A DNA stretch of 64,000 nucleotides, taken from contig NZ_CP048422.1 in assembly GCF_010450875.1 (NCBI RefSeq), positions 675,001 to 739,000 on the forward strand, written 5' to 3'. Source of the DNA: Sphingomonas insulae (GTDB lineage: Bacteria > Pseudomonadota > Alphaproteobacteria > Sphingomonadales > Sphingomonadaceae). Within the stretch, counting starts at the first letter, position 1. Each line of letters opens with the position of its first letter. The notes below the pieces were generated by a model that worked only from the letters and a program-made list of their open reading frames with translations, had not been told where the DNA came from and did not search any database. The position numbers and the translations under genes are program-made. Below, in pieces: positions 46,813 to 55,861 of the stretch.

Positions 46813-47298
46813 ATGCGCACCCTCCCCTACACCGACGCCCTCGCCCCGTACTTCGCGAGCATCAACACCGCGTGGATCGAGGATATGTTCGTGCTCGAGG
46901 ATCACGATCGCCACGTCCTCGCCCACCCGCGTGAGGCGATCGTCGACCGGGGCGGCGTCATCCTCTTCGCCGCCACCGACGACGGCGCCATCGTCGGCAC
47001 CGGCGCACTGATGCCGGGCGAACCCGGCGCGTACGAACTCACCAAGATGGGCGTCCTTGCCGACGCGCGCGGGACCGGCGCCGGTGCGGCCCTGCTCGCC
47101 GCGCTGATCGATCGGGCGCGTGCCCTGCCGGGGATCGACACGCTCTATCTGCTCACCAACCGCAAATGCGCCGCCGCGATCCACCTCTACGAACGCGCCG
47201 GTTTCGTCCACGATGCCGACATCATGGCGCGCTTCGGCCATGCCTATGCCCGCTGCGACGTCGCGATGCGCTATCCGTTGGAGCCATCGGCCGCCTGA
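46813..47298 (+). CDS. GNAT-family N-acetyltransferase
   Basis: The 161-aa protein starts RTLPYTDALAPYFASINTAWIEDMF, has the acetyl-CoA loop KMGVLADARGTGAGAALLAA and ends with AAIHLYERAGFVH. It resembles MarR-associated or general GNAT acetyltransferases; the substrate is unknown. The ATG at 46813 begins homology. Confidence 0.8.
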   Translation: MRTLPYTDALAPYFASINTAWIEDMFVLEDHDRHVLAHPREAIVDRGGVILFAATDDGAIVGTGALMPGEPGAYELTKMGVLADARGTGAGAALLAALIDRARALPGIDTLYLLTNRKCAAAIHLYERAGFVHDADIMARFGHAYARCDVAMRYPLEPSAA

Positions 47299-47405
47299 CC
47301 AGCGTAACGCTGATGGATGCCCGCGCGCCACACCCGCGCGGCAATCCGCCGGACCGGCCGATTGCCCCCTCCCAATGTTGGATGCATCGTGCCCAATAGG
47401 CAGGC

Positions 47406-48167
47406 ATGAAGCATGCACCCACCCGCTCCGCCCGCCGCGCCTCGGCCCGCAAGCCTGCCGCCCGGCCCTTCGATCCGACCGATTTCCAGGCCGCATCGCT
47501 CCGCCATCGCCACGACGGCTGGACGCCGCAGCGACAGGTCGACTTCATCGCCGCGCTGTCGGAATGCGGCTGCGTCGATGCCGCGTGCCGGCGCGTCGGC
47601 ATCAGCACCACCGCCGCTTATGCCCTGCGCGGGCGGGTCGAGGCGCAGAGCTATCGCATCGCCTGGGACCTGGCGCTCGACCATGCCATCCAGCGCCTGT
47701 CCGATGCCGCCTATTCGCGCGCGATCCACGGCGTCGCCCAGCCGGTCTTCTACAAGGGCGAACAGATCGGCGAGCGGCGCAAGTATGACGAGCGGCTGAC
47801 CCAGTTCCTGCTCCGCTACCGCGATCCGCAGCGCTACGGCGCATGGCTCGACACCTGCCGCGCCGAACGGGCGCCCGACGCCGCGGCGATCCAGCTGTCG
47901 AAGGCGATGATGCAGGTCGAGGCGGACGCCTATGCCCGCGATGATGGCGCTCCGCTGCCGCCGCCCTTCTACCGCCACGTCGCGACGCGCTTCGTCAGCG
48001 CCGACGAACAGGAACGGATGGCGGATGAAGCCGCCGCGCGCCGCGAACGGGCGCAGGAGGATGCCGTACAGGCGGAACGCGATTTGACGTTCGCCGCACA
48101 CCTGCGAACGCTTTCCGGTGCGGACGTAGTGGCAACTTCGCCAACTTCCGCGCCCGGCCGGCCATGA
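47406..48167 (+). CDS. Helix-turn-helix hypothetical protein (253 aa)
   Basis: A basic, Ala-rich start precedes a helix-turn-helix-like segment (TPQRQVDFIAALSECGCVDAACRRVGISTTAAYALRGR), similar to the N-terminus of phage terminase small subunits. The segment DERLTQFLLRYRDPQRYG follows and the C-terminus is a charged helix. No terminase large subunit or other phage gene is near, so it is more likely a chromosomal regulator. Its last codons overlap a 30-bp repeat. Confidence 0.6.
   Translation: MKHAPTRSARRASARKPAARPFDPTDFQAASLRHRHDGWTPQRQVDFIAALSECGCVDAACRRVGISTTAAYALRGRVEAQSYRIAWDLALDHAIQRLSDAAYSRAIHGVAQPVFYKGEQIGERRKYDERLTQFLLRYRDPQRYGAWLDTCRAERAPDAAAIQLSKAMMQVEADAYARDDGAPLPPPFYRHVATRFVSADEQERMADEAAARRERAQEDAVQAERDLTFAAHLRTLSGADVVATSPTSAPGRP
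48123..48152 (+). repeat. 30-bp dispersed repeat, copy 1
   Basis: GACGTAGTGGCAACTTCGCC and the following 10 bases match the minus strand of 54616-54645 at 28 of 30 positions. This copy lies in the 3' end of the HTH-protein gene. Confidence 0.7.
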
Positions 48168-48212
48168 CGGCACCACCGTCGCCGGCGTGGATGCCGGCGT
48201 CAGCGGTCGGCG

Positions 48213-48494
48213 TCAGCGGATCTCGACGCCCTTCCAGAAGGCGACGCGGTCCTTGATCTCCTTCGCCGCATCCTTGGGCTCGGGGTAATACCAGGCGGCG
48301 TCGGCGTTCTCCGCGCCGTCGACCACCAACGTGTAATAATGTGCCGTGCCCTTCCACGGGCACACGCTGGTCGTCGCGCTGTCCTTCAACACCGCGGCAT
48401 CGACCGCGTCGATCGGGAAATAGGCATTGCGCTCCACCGTCACGATGTCGTCGCTCGCCGCGATCCGCGTCCCGTTCCACCACGCTTCGGCCAT
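48213..48494 (-). CDS. DUF427 protein
   Basis: This 93-aa protein has the DUF427 core: AWWNGTRIAASDD, ERNAYFPIDAV, TSVCPWKGTAHYYTLVVDG and AWYYPEPKDAAKEIKDRVAFWKGVEI. The family is of unknown function; the core contains a conserved Cys-Pro-Trp-Lys-Gly-x-A. It is followed by a run of minus-strand genes. The ATG at 48494 fits family length. Confidence 0.85.
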   Translation of the reverse strand: MAEAWWNGTRIAASDDIVTVERNAYFPIDAVDAAVLKDSATTSVCPWKGTAHYYTLVVDGAENADAAWYYPEPKDAAKEIKDRVAFWKGVEIR

Positions 48495-48545
48495 GTCCGT
48501 GTCTCCTCTGGCCCCCTCAACCGTCGCGGTGGCCAAAGGATGCGG

Positions 48546-49235
48546 TTACGCCGCGTCGGGCAGCGCCCAGTCGATCGGCGCCGCGCCATGACGTTCCAGA
48601 AAGGCGTTGGCCTGGCTGAATGGGCGGCTGCCGAACCAGCCCTTGTACGCCGACAGGGGCGAGGGGTGCGGCGCGCTCAGCACCAGATGCTCGCCGCCTT
48701 GCGCGATCGTGCGGACGAAGCCCGCCTTGGCCTGGGCATGCGTGCCCCACAGCAGGAACACGACCGGGCCGGGCTTGGCGGCGACCGCGCGGATCACCGC
48801 ATCGGTCAATGCCTCCCACCCGCGACCGCGATGCGACGCCGCCCGACCTCCCTCGACGGTCATCACCGTGTTGAGCAGCAGCACGCCCTGCCTCGCCCAA
48901 TGCTCCAGAAAGCCATGGCGGGCGGGCGCGATGCCGAGGTCGGCGTGCAATTCCTTGTAGATGTTGGCGAGGCTCGGCGGCACCTTCACCCCCGGCCGCA
49001 CCGAAAAGCTCAGGCCGTGCGCCTGTCCCGGCCCGTGATAGGGGTCCTGCCCAAGGATCACGACCCGCACGTCGGGCAGGGGGGTCAGCGCGAGCGCCCG
49101 GAACCGGTCCTCCACCGGCGGATACACCGCCTTGCCCGCCGCCGCCTCGGCCTCCAGAAACGCATCGAGCGCCGGCAGGTCCGCCAGCGCATCGGCCAGC
49201 GGCGCGGTCCAGATGGGGTCGATGCGTGGCGGCAT
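48546..49235 (-). CDS. ung: Uracil-DNA glycosylase (family 1)
   Basis: The 229-aa enzyme has the catalytic GQDPYHG (Asp64), the DNA-binding PPSLANIYKEL segment and the HPSPLS motif (His190). It removes uracil from DNA in base-excision repair. It is preceded by the PhnA-like gene, whose stop abuts its start. Confidence 0.97.
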   Translation of the reverse strand: MPPRIDPIWTAPLADALADLPALDAFLEAEAAAGKAVYPPVEDRFRALALTPLPDVRVVILGQDPYHGPGQAHGLSFSVRPGVKVPPSLANIYKELHADLGIAPARHGFLEHWARQGVLLLNTVMTVEGGRAASHRGRGWEALTDAVIRAVAAKPGPVVFLLWGTHAQAKAGFVRTIAQGGEHLVLSAPHPSPLSAYKGWFGSRPFSQANAFLERHGAAPIDWALPDAA

Positions 49236-49553
49236 TCAGCGCTTCCGCACGAATTCGGCGCGCAGCACCAGCCCCTTGATCCCGTCGAACTTGCAGTCGA
49301 TCTCCTGCGCATCGCCGGTCAGCCGGATGCTCTTGATGAGCGTGCCGCGCTTCAGCGTCTGTCCGGCGCCCTTGACGGTCAGGTCCTTGATCAGCGTCAC
49401 CTGATCGCCATCGGCCAGCACGTTGCCGACCGCATCGCGCACCTCGACCGCCGTATCGCCACCACCATTGTCACCGGCCGCGGCGGCCGCATCCGCCGCG
49501 CTGATCCACTCGCCGCTCGCCTCGTCATAGACGAAGCTGTCATCATCCTGCAT
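49236..49553 (-). CDS. PhnA/YjdM-family protein
   Basis: The 105-aa protein has the PhnA-type SH3-like domain: VRDAVGNVLADGDQVTLIKDLTVKGAGQTLKRGTLIKSIRL and EIDCKFDGIKGLVLRAEFVRK. It lacks the N-terminal zinc ribbon found in longer members. The name PhnA refers to phosphonate utilisation in E. coli, but the role of the family is not firmly known. Confidence 0.8.
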   Translation of the reverse strand: MQDDDSFVYDEASGEWISAADAAAAAGDNGGGDTAVEVRDAVGNVLADGDQVTLIKDLTVKGAGQTLKRGTLIKSIRLTGDAQEIDCKFDGIKGLVLRAEFVRKR

Positions 49554-49580
49554 CGTGCAATTCCCCCATCGGGGATCACC

Positions 49581-50018
49581 CTACAGCGAAATCTCGCCCT
49601 CGTCCTCCCCGTCCCAATAATGGGCGCGCATCGCCCGGACGTGGATCAGGACCAGACCGGGGGTGTCGATGCCCTGTTCGAACCAGCGGTCGAGGTCGCT
49701 GGTCCAATGTTCGGCAAAGGCCGTCTTGTCGCGGACCAGGTCCGCGCGCCCCTCGATCGCGACGAAGAACGGCCGCATCCCCAGCATGCCGCTCTTGCCG
49801 AGGAAGCTCAGCCCGACCTGCGGGTCGCGCCCGATGTCCGCCACCATCCGCGTGTCGTCGGTGGTGAAATAATAGCTGTCGCCATCGTAATCGACCTGGC
49901 GGTTGTTGCTCATCGGGCGCGCGCCGATCGCGCCGCCATCGGTATGGGTCGACAGCATCGCGAAATCGATGTCGCGCATCGCCTTCGACAGATCGGCCAG
50001 GGTCTTGGTCACGGGCAT
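49581..50018 (-). CDS. Pyridoxamine 5'-phosphate oxidase-like flavin-binding protein
   Basis: The 145-aa protein is of the PNPOx-like split-barrel type (FAMLSTHTDGGAIGARPMSNNRQVDYDGDSYYFTTDDTRMVADI and VGLSFLGKSG), similar to general stress protein 26. It probably binds FMN or a related cofactor; substrate unknown. GAGGAG lies just before the ATG at 50018. Confidence 0.8.
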   Translation of the reverse strand: MPVTKTLADLSKAMRDIDFAMLSTHTDGGAIGARPMSNNRQVDYDGDSYYFTTDDTRMVADIGRDPQVGLSFLGKSGMLGMRPFFVAIEGRADLVRDKTAFAEHWTSDLDRWFEQGIDTPGLVLIHVRAMRAHYWDGEDEGEISL

Positions 50019-50057
50019 CCGCTCCTCATCGTTATCGGGCAGCAACGCACGCCCGCG

Positions 50058-50807
50058 TCACCCGATCCCCTCCCACACCAGCTTCCCGCCCAGCAGCACC
50101 ATCAGCAGATAGACCACGATGTAGAAGCGCTGCGGGCTCATCCGGCGGATCACCCACACGCCGGCCAGGGTCGACGCGATCGCCAGCGGCAGCAGCGCCG
50201 CCGATGTGCGCAGCGTCGCGCCGTCGAACGCGCCGAGCGCCAGATAGGCCGGCACCTTGGCCCAGTTGACGATGGCGAACAGGATCGCGCCGGTGCCGAC
50301 GAAGCGTTCGTGCGGCAGCTTGCGCGGCGCCACCCACATCTGGAACGGCGGGCCGCCGGCATGCGCGATCTGGCTGGCAAACCCCATGCCGACGCCGAAC
50401 AGGCTGCCGACCCAGCCGGGCGATCGCGATGCGGCGACGATCCTGCCGCCGCGCTCGATCCACAGCCGCCACAGGCCGAACCCGGCGGTGATCGCGCCCA
50501 GCATCGCCATGACCGCGTTGGTCGGCAGCAGTTCGGCGAACGCCCAGCCGCACAGGATGCCGGCCAGCGCGCCGGGCAGCATCCAGCCGATGATCCAGCC
50601 GTCCCAGCTGCGCCGGAACGCCCAGACGCTCACCGCATCCTGCACGATCAGGATCGGCAGCAGGATCGCCGCCGCCTGCACCGGCGCGACCGCCAGCGCG
50701 AGCAGCGGCGTGCCGAGCGCGCCCAGCCCGGACAGGCCGCCCTTGGCCAGCCCCACCAGGATCACCGCGGTGGCGGCGACGATCAGGAAAAACGGATCAT
50801 GCAGCAC
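50058..50807 (-). CDS. TauE/SafE (TSUP) family membrane permease
   Basis: The 249-aa protein has about eight hydrophobic segments with the TSUP signature LVGLAKGGLSGLGALGTPLLALA at its start and GMGFASQIAHAGGPPFQMW in the middle. The family moves sulfur-containing anions or organic acids across the inner membrane. The substrate is unknown. Confidence 0.85.
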   Translation of the reverse strand: MLHDPFFLIVAATAVILVGLAKGGLSGLGALGTPLLALAVAPVQAAAILLPILIVQDAVSVWAFRRSWDGWIIGWMLPGALAGILCGWAFAELLPTNAVMAMLGAITAGFGLWRLWIERGGRIVAASRSPGWVGSLFGVGMGFASQIAHAGGPPFQMWVAPRKLPHERFVGTGAILFAIVNWAKVPAYLALGAFDGATLRTSAALLPLAIASTLAGVWVIRRMSPQRFYIVVYLLMVLLGGKLVWEGIG

Positions 50808-50840
50808 GCCGGCTCCGTCCCCGTGCGTGGTGCCCTACGA

Positions 50841-52289
50841 TCAGAACAGCCCCGGCACCTCGCGCTGCGCGGTCGACATCTCGCCATTGGGCGCCAGCGC
50901 GACACGGCTCACCGCCGCCGTCGACGTCGCGCGCACGTCCGCACTGGCGGATGCGCCGATCCGCGTACAGCTCTTGCCCTGCAGGAAATCGAGCGCCGAT
51001 CGCGTCGATGCCTCGCGCGGATCGCCCATCGGATAGCTAAGGTCGTCCGCCGCCCGACAGCTCGCCTCCACGGTATTGGCAAGGCCGTCGTAATAGGCGC
51101 CCTGACGCGCCGAATTCTGCAATGCGAAGGCGATCACGCGCAGCCGGTCGTCGCATGCCGCCTTGTCGAGCGCGATCTGCCCGACCGGCTTGCCATAGGT
51201 GTTGGTGCCGATCAGTGCGGCGTTGGCGTGGAGGTAGGGGATGAAGGCGTTGATGACGAATTCACTCGCCGATGCGGTGCCGCCGGTACCGATGAAGGCG
51301 ACCCTGGTCGGGGCGACCGATTGCGGCTGGGGCGCGAAGAACGTCGTTTCGTTGTTCGACGCCTTCTCGCTGCGGAACGTGGTGTAGCTGATGACTTCGG
51401 ACGTCGCGCGATTGGCACCCAGCAGGTTGCTCATCAGTTCCGCGATCCTGACAAGGCCGCCGCCGTTGTAGCGCAGGTCGACGATGATATTGGTGATCCC
51501 CGCGGCCCGGAATTGCGCGAACGCGGTCCGCAACGCGGGGTCGGCGGTGTCGATGAACGTGCGCAGGTTGACATAGCCGTAGCGCTGGCCACCGTCGGTG
51601 ATGATCTGGCTGCCGTAGCGGCTGGATACCGGCATCAGCGTAAAATCGGATTTGCTGACCGACACGGTCCGCGTGCCCGCTGCATCGCGGATCTGGAAAT
51701 ATCGCGTCGTGCCGGCCGTGTCGGGACCCAGCGCATCGCTGAGCACGCTGCCGCCCGCCGCGTACAGGCTGCTCACCGTCTTGAGGTCGCTGGTCGAGGT
51801 GCCGATCGCCAGGATCTCCGCACCGCGATCGATGCCCGCCGCCAACGCCGACGCACCCTCGAACGCCTCGGTGACGAACAGCCGCGCGTTGCTGTCGAGC
51901 CCCAGCCGCCAGCCGAAACCGGCGCTGGAGCCGGACGTGTAATAGGCGTTCTCTTCCTTGATCGAGGTCAGATAGGTGAAATACCGATCCTTGCGCTGCG
52001 CCCGCGCCGTCGCGGTCAGCGCATTCAGATAGGTATCGACGCTGGCGTACGGCGTCGGGTCCAGGCTGGCCGGCAGCGTGTCTGGGAACAGATACCATTC
52101 GCGCAATTGCGCGGCGACCCAATCCTGGCGCTCGCGCAGCGTGCACCCCGCGGCGGCCGTGGGCGTCGGCGTGCCGGCGGTCGTCGATCCGCCGCTCGCA
52201 TTGGAGCCCGACGATCCGCCATCGCCACCGCCGCACCCCGCCAACATCGCGGCCGCTGCCAGGAACGTCACCGAACGCCGTACCGCCAC
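50841..52289 (-). CDS. S41-family peptidase, lipoprotein
   Basis: The 482-aa protein has a lipobox LAGC after a short signal and a Gly/Ser-rich linker, then an S41 (C-terminal processing peptidase-like) domain. The conserved strand VDLRYNGGG, the nucleophile region GGTASASEF and the lysine region NTYGKPVGQ are visible. A PDZ-like segment lies before the core. It is likely anchored in the periplasm. It starts at a GTG. Confidence 0.85.
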   Translation of the reverse strand: MAVRRSVTFLAAAAMLAGCGGGDGGSSGSNASGGSTTAGTPTPTAAAGCTLRERQDWVAAQLREWYLFPDTLPASLDPTPYASVDTYLNALTATARAQRKDRYFTYLTSIKEENAYYTSGSSAGFGWRLGLDSNARLFVTEAFEGASALAAGIDRGAEILAIGTSTSDLKTVSSLYAAGGSVLSDALGPDTAGTTRYFQIRDAAGTRTVSVSKSDFTLMPVSSRYGSQIITDGGQRYGYVNLRTFIDTADPALRTAFAQFRAAGITNIIVDLRYNGGGLVRIAELMSNLLGANRATSEVISYTTFRSEKASNNETTFFAPQPQSVAPTRVAFIGTGGTASASEFVINAFIPYLHANAALIGTNTYGKPVGQIALDKAACDDRLRVIAFALQNSARQGAYYDGLANTVEASCRAADDLSYPMGDPREASTRSALDFLQGKSCTRIGASASADVRATSTAAVSRVALAPNGEMSTAQREVPGLF

Positions 52290-52453
52290 CGATTCTCTCC
52301 CATCCGGGTCACCGACCCTATGCCCCGCCGATCGAGGTTGGCAATGGCAAGGACCGGCCTCCTTGCTAACCTCGATCAGCCGCTTTCACCGCAACCGGCG
52401 CGATCCGCCGCTCGTTGCGCCTCCGCACCTTCAAAACAAAACGGAGACGGACC

Positions 52454-52969
52454 ATGGGCTTGTTCAGCAAGGATATCTCGACTTTCCACGATCTGTACGT
52501 CCACCAGCTCGAAGACCTGTATTACGCCGAACAGCAGATCACCAAGGCGCTGCCCAAGATGATCGACAAGGCGACCGATGTGACGCTGCGCCAGGGTTTC
52601 GAGCAGCATCTGCGCGAAACGGAAGGGCAGATCGAGCGCCTGCGCCGCGTGTTCGACATCGAAGGCATGCAGCCCAAGGGCGTCACCTGCCCCGCGATCG
52701 ACGGTATCATCAAGGAAGCCAACGAAGTCGCCGGCGAGGTCAGCGACAAGGCGGTGCTGGACGCGGCGTTGACCGCGGCGGCGCAGGCGGTCGAGCATTA
52801 CGAGATCGCCCGATACGGCACGCTCATCACCTGGGCGCGGCAGCTCGGCAAATCCGACGTCGCCGCGATCCTGCAGGAGACGCTGGATGAGGAAAAGGCG
52901 ACCAACGACAAGCTGACCCAGCTCGCCACCGGCACGATCAACGCGCAGGCGGAGCGCGCGTCTGCGTGA
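52454..52969 (+). CDS. DUF892 ferritin-like stress protein (YciE/YciF family)
   Basis: The 171-aa protein has the DUF892 pattern: FHDLYVHQLEDLYYAEQQITKALPKM, FEQHLRETEGQIERL, EHYEIARYGTLITWA and LQETLDEEKATNDKLTQLA. The E-x-x-H/E pairs suggest a di-iron ferritin-like bundle. It is related in fold, not in family, to the four exported ferritin-like proteins. The 164-bp leader before it holds no feature I can define, and GGAG precedes the ATG. Confidence 0.9.
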   Translation: MGLFSKDISTFHDLYVHQLEDLYYAEQQITKALPKMIDKATDVTLRQGFEQHLRETEGQIERLRRVFDIEGMQPKGVTCPAIDGIIKEANEVAGEVSDKAVLDAALTAAAQAVEHYEIARYGTLITWARQLGKSDVAAILQETLDEEKATNDKLTQLATGTINAQAERASA

Positions 52970-53012
52970 TCGCCCGGACGCCCGGCGGCATGTCGTCGCC
53001 GGGCGTCGTACG

Positions 53013-54605
53013 TCATGGTACGAGCACCGTATCCACCGCGTCGGGCAGCGTTCCGGGATAGTCCAGCGTATAGTGCAGCCCGCGGCTCTCGTGCCGGTGC
53101 AGCGCCGAGCGCACGATCAGTTCGGCGGTCTGCAACAGGTTCCGCAGTTCGATCAGGTCGGGCGTGACGCGGAAATGTCCGTAATAATCAGCAACTTCGC
53201 CGGTCAGCATCTGGATGCGATGCTGGGCGCGCTCCAGCCGTTTGGTGGTGCGGACGATGCCGACGTAATTCCACATGAAGCGGCGGATTTCCGTCCAGTT
53301 CTGCTTGATGACCACTTCCTCGTCCGAATCCGCGACGCGGCTCTCGTCCCACGGCCGGATCACCGGCACCGGTGGCAGCGCGTCCCAGTGCGCGGCGATA
53401 TGGTCGGCGCACGCCTCGCCGAAGACGAAGCATTCGAGCAGGGAATTGGAGGCGAGGCGGTTGGCGCCGTGCAGGCCGCTCTCGGTACATTCGCCCGCCG
53501 CATAGAGCCCGGGCAGGTCGGTGCGTCCGTCGCGGTCGATGACGATTCCGCCGCAGGTATAATGCTGCGCCGGCACGACCGGGATCGGCTGCGTCGTCAT
53601 ATCAAGCCCCAGGCCCAGCAATTTTTCGTGGATGTTGGGGAAATGGCTGCGGATGAAGTCCGCCGGCATGTGGCTGATGTCGAGATGGACATAGTCGAGG
53701 CCATAGCGCTTGATCTCGGCATCGATCGCGCGCGCCACGACGTCGCGCGGGGCCAGCTCCATCCGTTCGGCATCGTAATAGGACATGAAGCGCTTGCCGG
53801 TGGTCGGATTGATGAGCCGTCCGCCCTCGCCGCGCACCGCCTCGGTGATCAGGAAGTTCTTGACCTCGAGATGGTAGAGGCAGGTCGGGTGGAACTGCAT
53901 CATCTCCATGTTGGAGACGCGCGCACCGGCCCGCCATGCCATCGCGATGCCGTCCCCGGTTGCGCCGCGCGGGGCGGTGGAGAACAGGTAGGTCCGCCCC
54001 GCGCCGCCGGTGGCGAGCACCGTCGCCCTAGCGGTGTAGAGGTTGACGCGTCCCGTCCCCCGATCGACCGCATAGACGCCCCAGACGTTGCCCGCGCCCG
54101 AATAGCGTTGTTCGTGGCGACTGGTGGCAAGGTCGATCGCGACCTGATCGGGGACCAGCGTGATGTTGGGGTGCGCCTCTGCGGCGCGTTGCAGCGCTTC
54201 CTGCACCGCCCAGCCGGTGGCGTCGGCGACGTGCACGATGCGGCGGTGCGAATGACCCCCTTCACGGGTGAGGTGGAGCGCATTGCCATCGGTGGCGAAG
54301 GGAACGCCCAGTTGGGCAAGCCGCTGGATCGCGGCGGGCGCGCCCTCGACCACGAATTCGACCACGTCGCGGTCGTTGAGACCGGCGCCGGCGACCATCG
54401 TGTCCTCGACATGGTGTTCGAACGTGTCGCCCGGCTCCAGCACCGCGGCGATCCCGCCCTGCGCCCAGGCGGTCGACCCTTCGTTGAGCGCGCCCTTGGC
54501 GAGCACGGTCACCGTGAAGCGATCGGCGAGATTGAGCGCGGCGGTGAGCCCCGCCGCGCCGGAGCCGACGATGAGAACGTCGCTGGTGCGCGCCGAGTCG
54601 CTCAT
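53013..54605 (-). CDS. nadB: L-aspartate oxidase
   Basis: The 530-aa flavoprotein starts DVLIVGSGAAGLTAALNLAD and has GALNEGSTAWAQGGIAAV, HHVEDTMVAGAG, GGHSHRRIVHVADATG, GEGGRLINPTTGKRFM and the FAD region GLYAAGECTESGLHGANRLASNSLLE. It oxidises aspartate to iminoaspartate in NAD synthesis. No nadA or nadC is nearby. A 37-codon ORF overlaps its start. Confidence 0.95.
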   Translation of the reverse strand: MSDSARTSDVLIVGSGAAGLTAALNLADRFTVTVLAKGALNEGSTAWAQGGIAAVLEPGDTFEHHVEDTMVAGAGLNDRDVVEFVVEGAPAAIQRLAQLGVPFATDGNALHLTREGGHSHRRIVHVADATGWAVQEALQRAAEAHPNITLVPDQVAIDLATSRHEQRYSGAGNVWGVYAVDRGTGRVNLYTARATVLATGGAGRTYLFSTAPRGATGDGIAMAWRAGARVSNMEMMQFHPTCLYHLEVKNFLITEAVRGEGGRLINPTTGKRFMSYYDAERMELAPRDVVARAIDAEIKRYGLDYVHLDISHMPADFIRSHFPNIHEKLLGLGLDMTTQPIPVVPAQHYTCGGIVIDRDGRTDLPGLYAAGECTESGLHGANRLASNSLLECFVFGEACADHIAAHWDALPPVPVIRPWDESRVADSDEEVVIKQNWTEIRRFMWNYVGIVRTTKRLERAQHRIQMLTGEVADYYGHFRVTPDLIELRNLLQTAELIVRSALHRHESRGLHYTLDYPGTLPDAVDTVLVP

Positions 54606-54712
54606 CGGGTCAGGTCGCGGAAGTTGTCGAAGTTGACACTACGTCGCGGTTGGAAACGCGCGCCGCAGCCGCCGGCGCGGAAACGGGTGGCGAGGATCGG
54701 GAGCCGGTGCAT
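54602..54712 (-). CDS. Possible 36-residue leader ORF overlapping the nadB start
   Basis: A short ORF ending in a TGA that overlaps the nadB ATG (ATGA). The product is MHRLPILATRFRAGGCGARF and then QPRRSVNFDNFRDLTR. AGGG lies just upstream and a second ATG is one codon earlier. Its end is built partly from a dispersed 30-bp repeat, so it may have no function. Confidence 0.3.
   Translation of the reverse strand: MHRLPILATRFRAGGCGARFQPRRSVNFDNFRDLTR
54616..54645 (-). repeat. 30-bp dispersed repeat, copy 2
   Basis: Read on the minus strand it matches 48123-48152 at 28 of 30 positions. It lies just upstream of nadB. Confidence 0.7.
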
Positions 54713-54794
54713 CATCGCCCTGTGGCACAGATGGTCGGGTGTAGGACAGGCGGATATTCGCGGCGTTTCGAAAGCCTGTTGCCTGATGGCAAGG

Positions 54795-55718
54795 CTAGAC
54801 GTTGGCGGCGCGCGTCAGGCTGAGGAAGACGTCTTCCAGATCGGGTTCCTTGGTCGTCACGTCGACGATGCCGAAGCCGTCGTGCTGCACCGCGGCCAGC
54901 ACTTCGCCGGCGTTGACGCGATCCTTGGCGTAGGTAATTTCCAGCGTTCGCGTGCCGCGCAGGACGATCTTGCCGAAGCAGGCATTGGCGGGGAGCGTCG
55001 CGACATCGCGGTCGACGGTCACCGAGACGACCTTTTCCTGCGCCTTGCCGACCAGTTCGCGGGTCGGTTCGTTGGCGATCAGCGTGCCGTGGTTGATGAT
55101 CGCGATCCGGTCGCAGAGTTCCTCCGCCTCTTCCAGATAATGGGTGGTGAGGACCACGGTGACGCCGGCATCGTTCAACTGGCGCACATAGGCCCACAGC
55201 TGCTGGCGCAATTCGATGTCGACACCCGCGGTCGGTTCGTCGAGCACCAATACGGGCGGCGAATGGACCATCGCCTTCGCCACCATCAGCCGCCGCTTCA
55301 TGCCGCCCGACAGGGTGCGGGCGTATGCCCTGGCCTTGTCCTCCAGATGGACCGCGCGCAGCAGCTCCATCGACCGGCGCTGCGCCTTGGGGACGCCGTA
55401 CAGGCCGGCCTGGATCTCCAGCGTCTCGATCGGCGTGAAGAACGGATCGAACAGGATTTCCTGGTTGACGATGCCGATCGACGCCTTGGCATTGCGGGGA
55501 TGGGCATCGATGTCGAACCCCCAGATTTCGGCACTGCCGGCGGTCTTGTTGACCAGCCCCGCCAGGATATTGATGAGCGTCGACTTGCCCGCGCCATTGG
55601 GGCCGAGCAGCCCGAAGATCTGGCCGCGAGGCACGTCGAACGTGACCCCGTCGAGGGCGCGCTTGCCGCCCTGATAGGTCTTGCAGAGGTTCTGGATGCG
55701 GATCGCGGCCTCGGTCAT
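54795..55718 (-). CDS. ABC transporter ATP-binding protein, apparently without adjacent permease
   Basis: The 307-aa ATPase has Walker A GPNGAGKS, signature LSGGMKRR, Walker B LVLDEPTAGVD, and the H-loop TTHYLEEAEELC, resembling ABC-2-type (DrrA/NodI-like) ATPases. A C-terminal extension ends DVTTKEPDLEDVFL. No permease gene is next to it, so the partner lies elsewhere or is lost. The substrate is unknown. Confidence 0.85.
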   Translation of the reverse strand: MTEAAIRIQNLCKTYQGGKRALDGVTFDVPRGQIFGLLGPNGAGKSTLINILAGLVNKTAGSAEIWGFDIDAHPRNAKASIGIVNQEILFDPFFTPIETLEIQAGLYGVPKAQRRSMELLRAVHLEDKARAYARTLSGGMKRRLMVAKAMVHSPPVLVLDEPTAGVDIELRQQLWAYVRQLNDAGVTVVLTTHYLEEAEELCDRIAIINHGTLIANEPTRELVGKAQEKVVSVTVDRDVATLPANACFGKIVLRGTRTLEITYAKDRVNAGEVLAAVQHDGFGIVDVTTKEPDLEDVFLSLTRAANV

Positions 55719-55775
55719 GAGCGCGGAATACGCCGATCGCGATGCGGCGCAAGTGGCGGCGCCATCAATCGCGAT

Positions 55776-55803
55776 CGTCATGCCCGGCGGCGCGGGCATG
55801 ACG
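55776..55803. repeat. Palindromic hairpin near the ABC gene start
   Basis: CGTCATGCCCG pairs perfectly with CGGGCATGACG across a six-base loop. The sequence resembles REP-like palindromes common in Alphaproteobacteria. No T-run follows. Confidence 0.55.
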
Positions 55804-55861
55804 GAGGAGGGATGAGCGGGAAGGATTGAAGGCACGCGCCTCCCTTGCTATCCGCTGCGCC

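Noticed and set aside
47406..48167. Prophage remnant suggested by a terminase-small-subunit-like HTH
   Set aside because: No terminase large subunit, capsid, tail or integrase gene lies nearby.
52290..52453. EcfG-like promoter before the DUF892 gene (GCAAC-N18-GTT)
   Set aside because: The -35 element lacks GGAAC and the spacing is one base too long, so it is not a convincing match.
48339..52562. 1407-aa plus-strand ORF across ung to the S41 peptidase
   Set aside because: It spans six recognisable minus-strand genes with no domain of its own, so it is a high-GC shadow frame.
53073..55829. 918-aa plus-strand ORF over nadB and the ABC ATPase
   Set aside because: Antisense shadow of nadB and the ABC ATPase.
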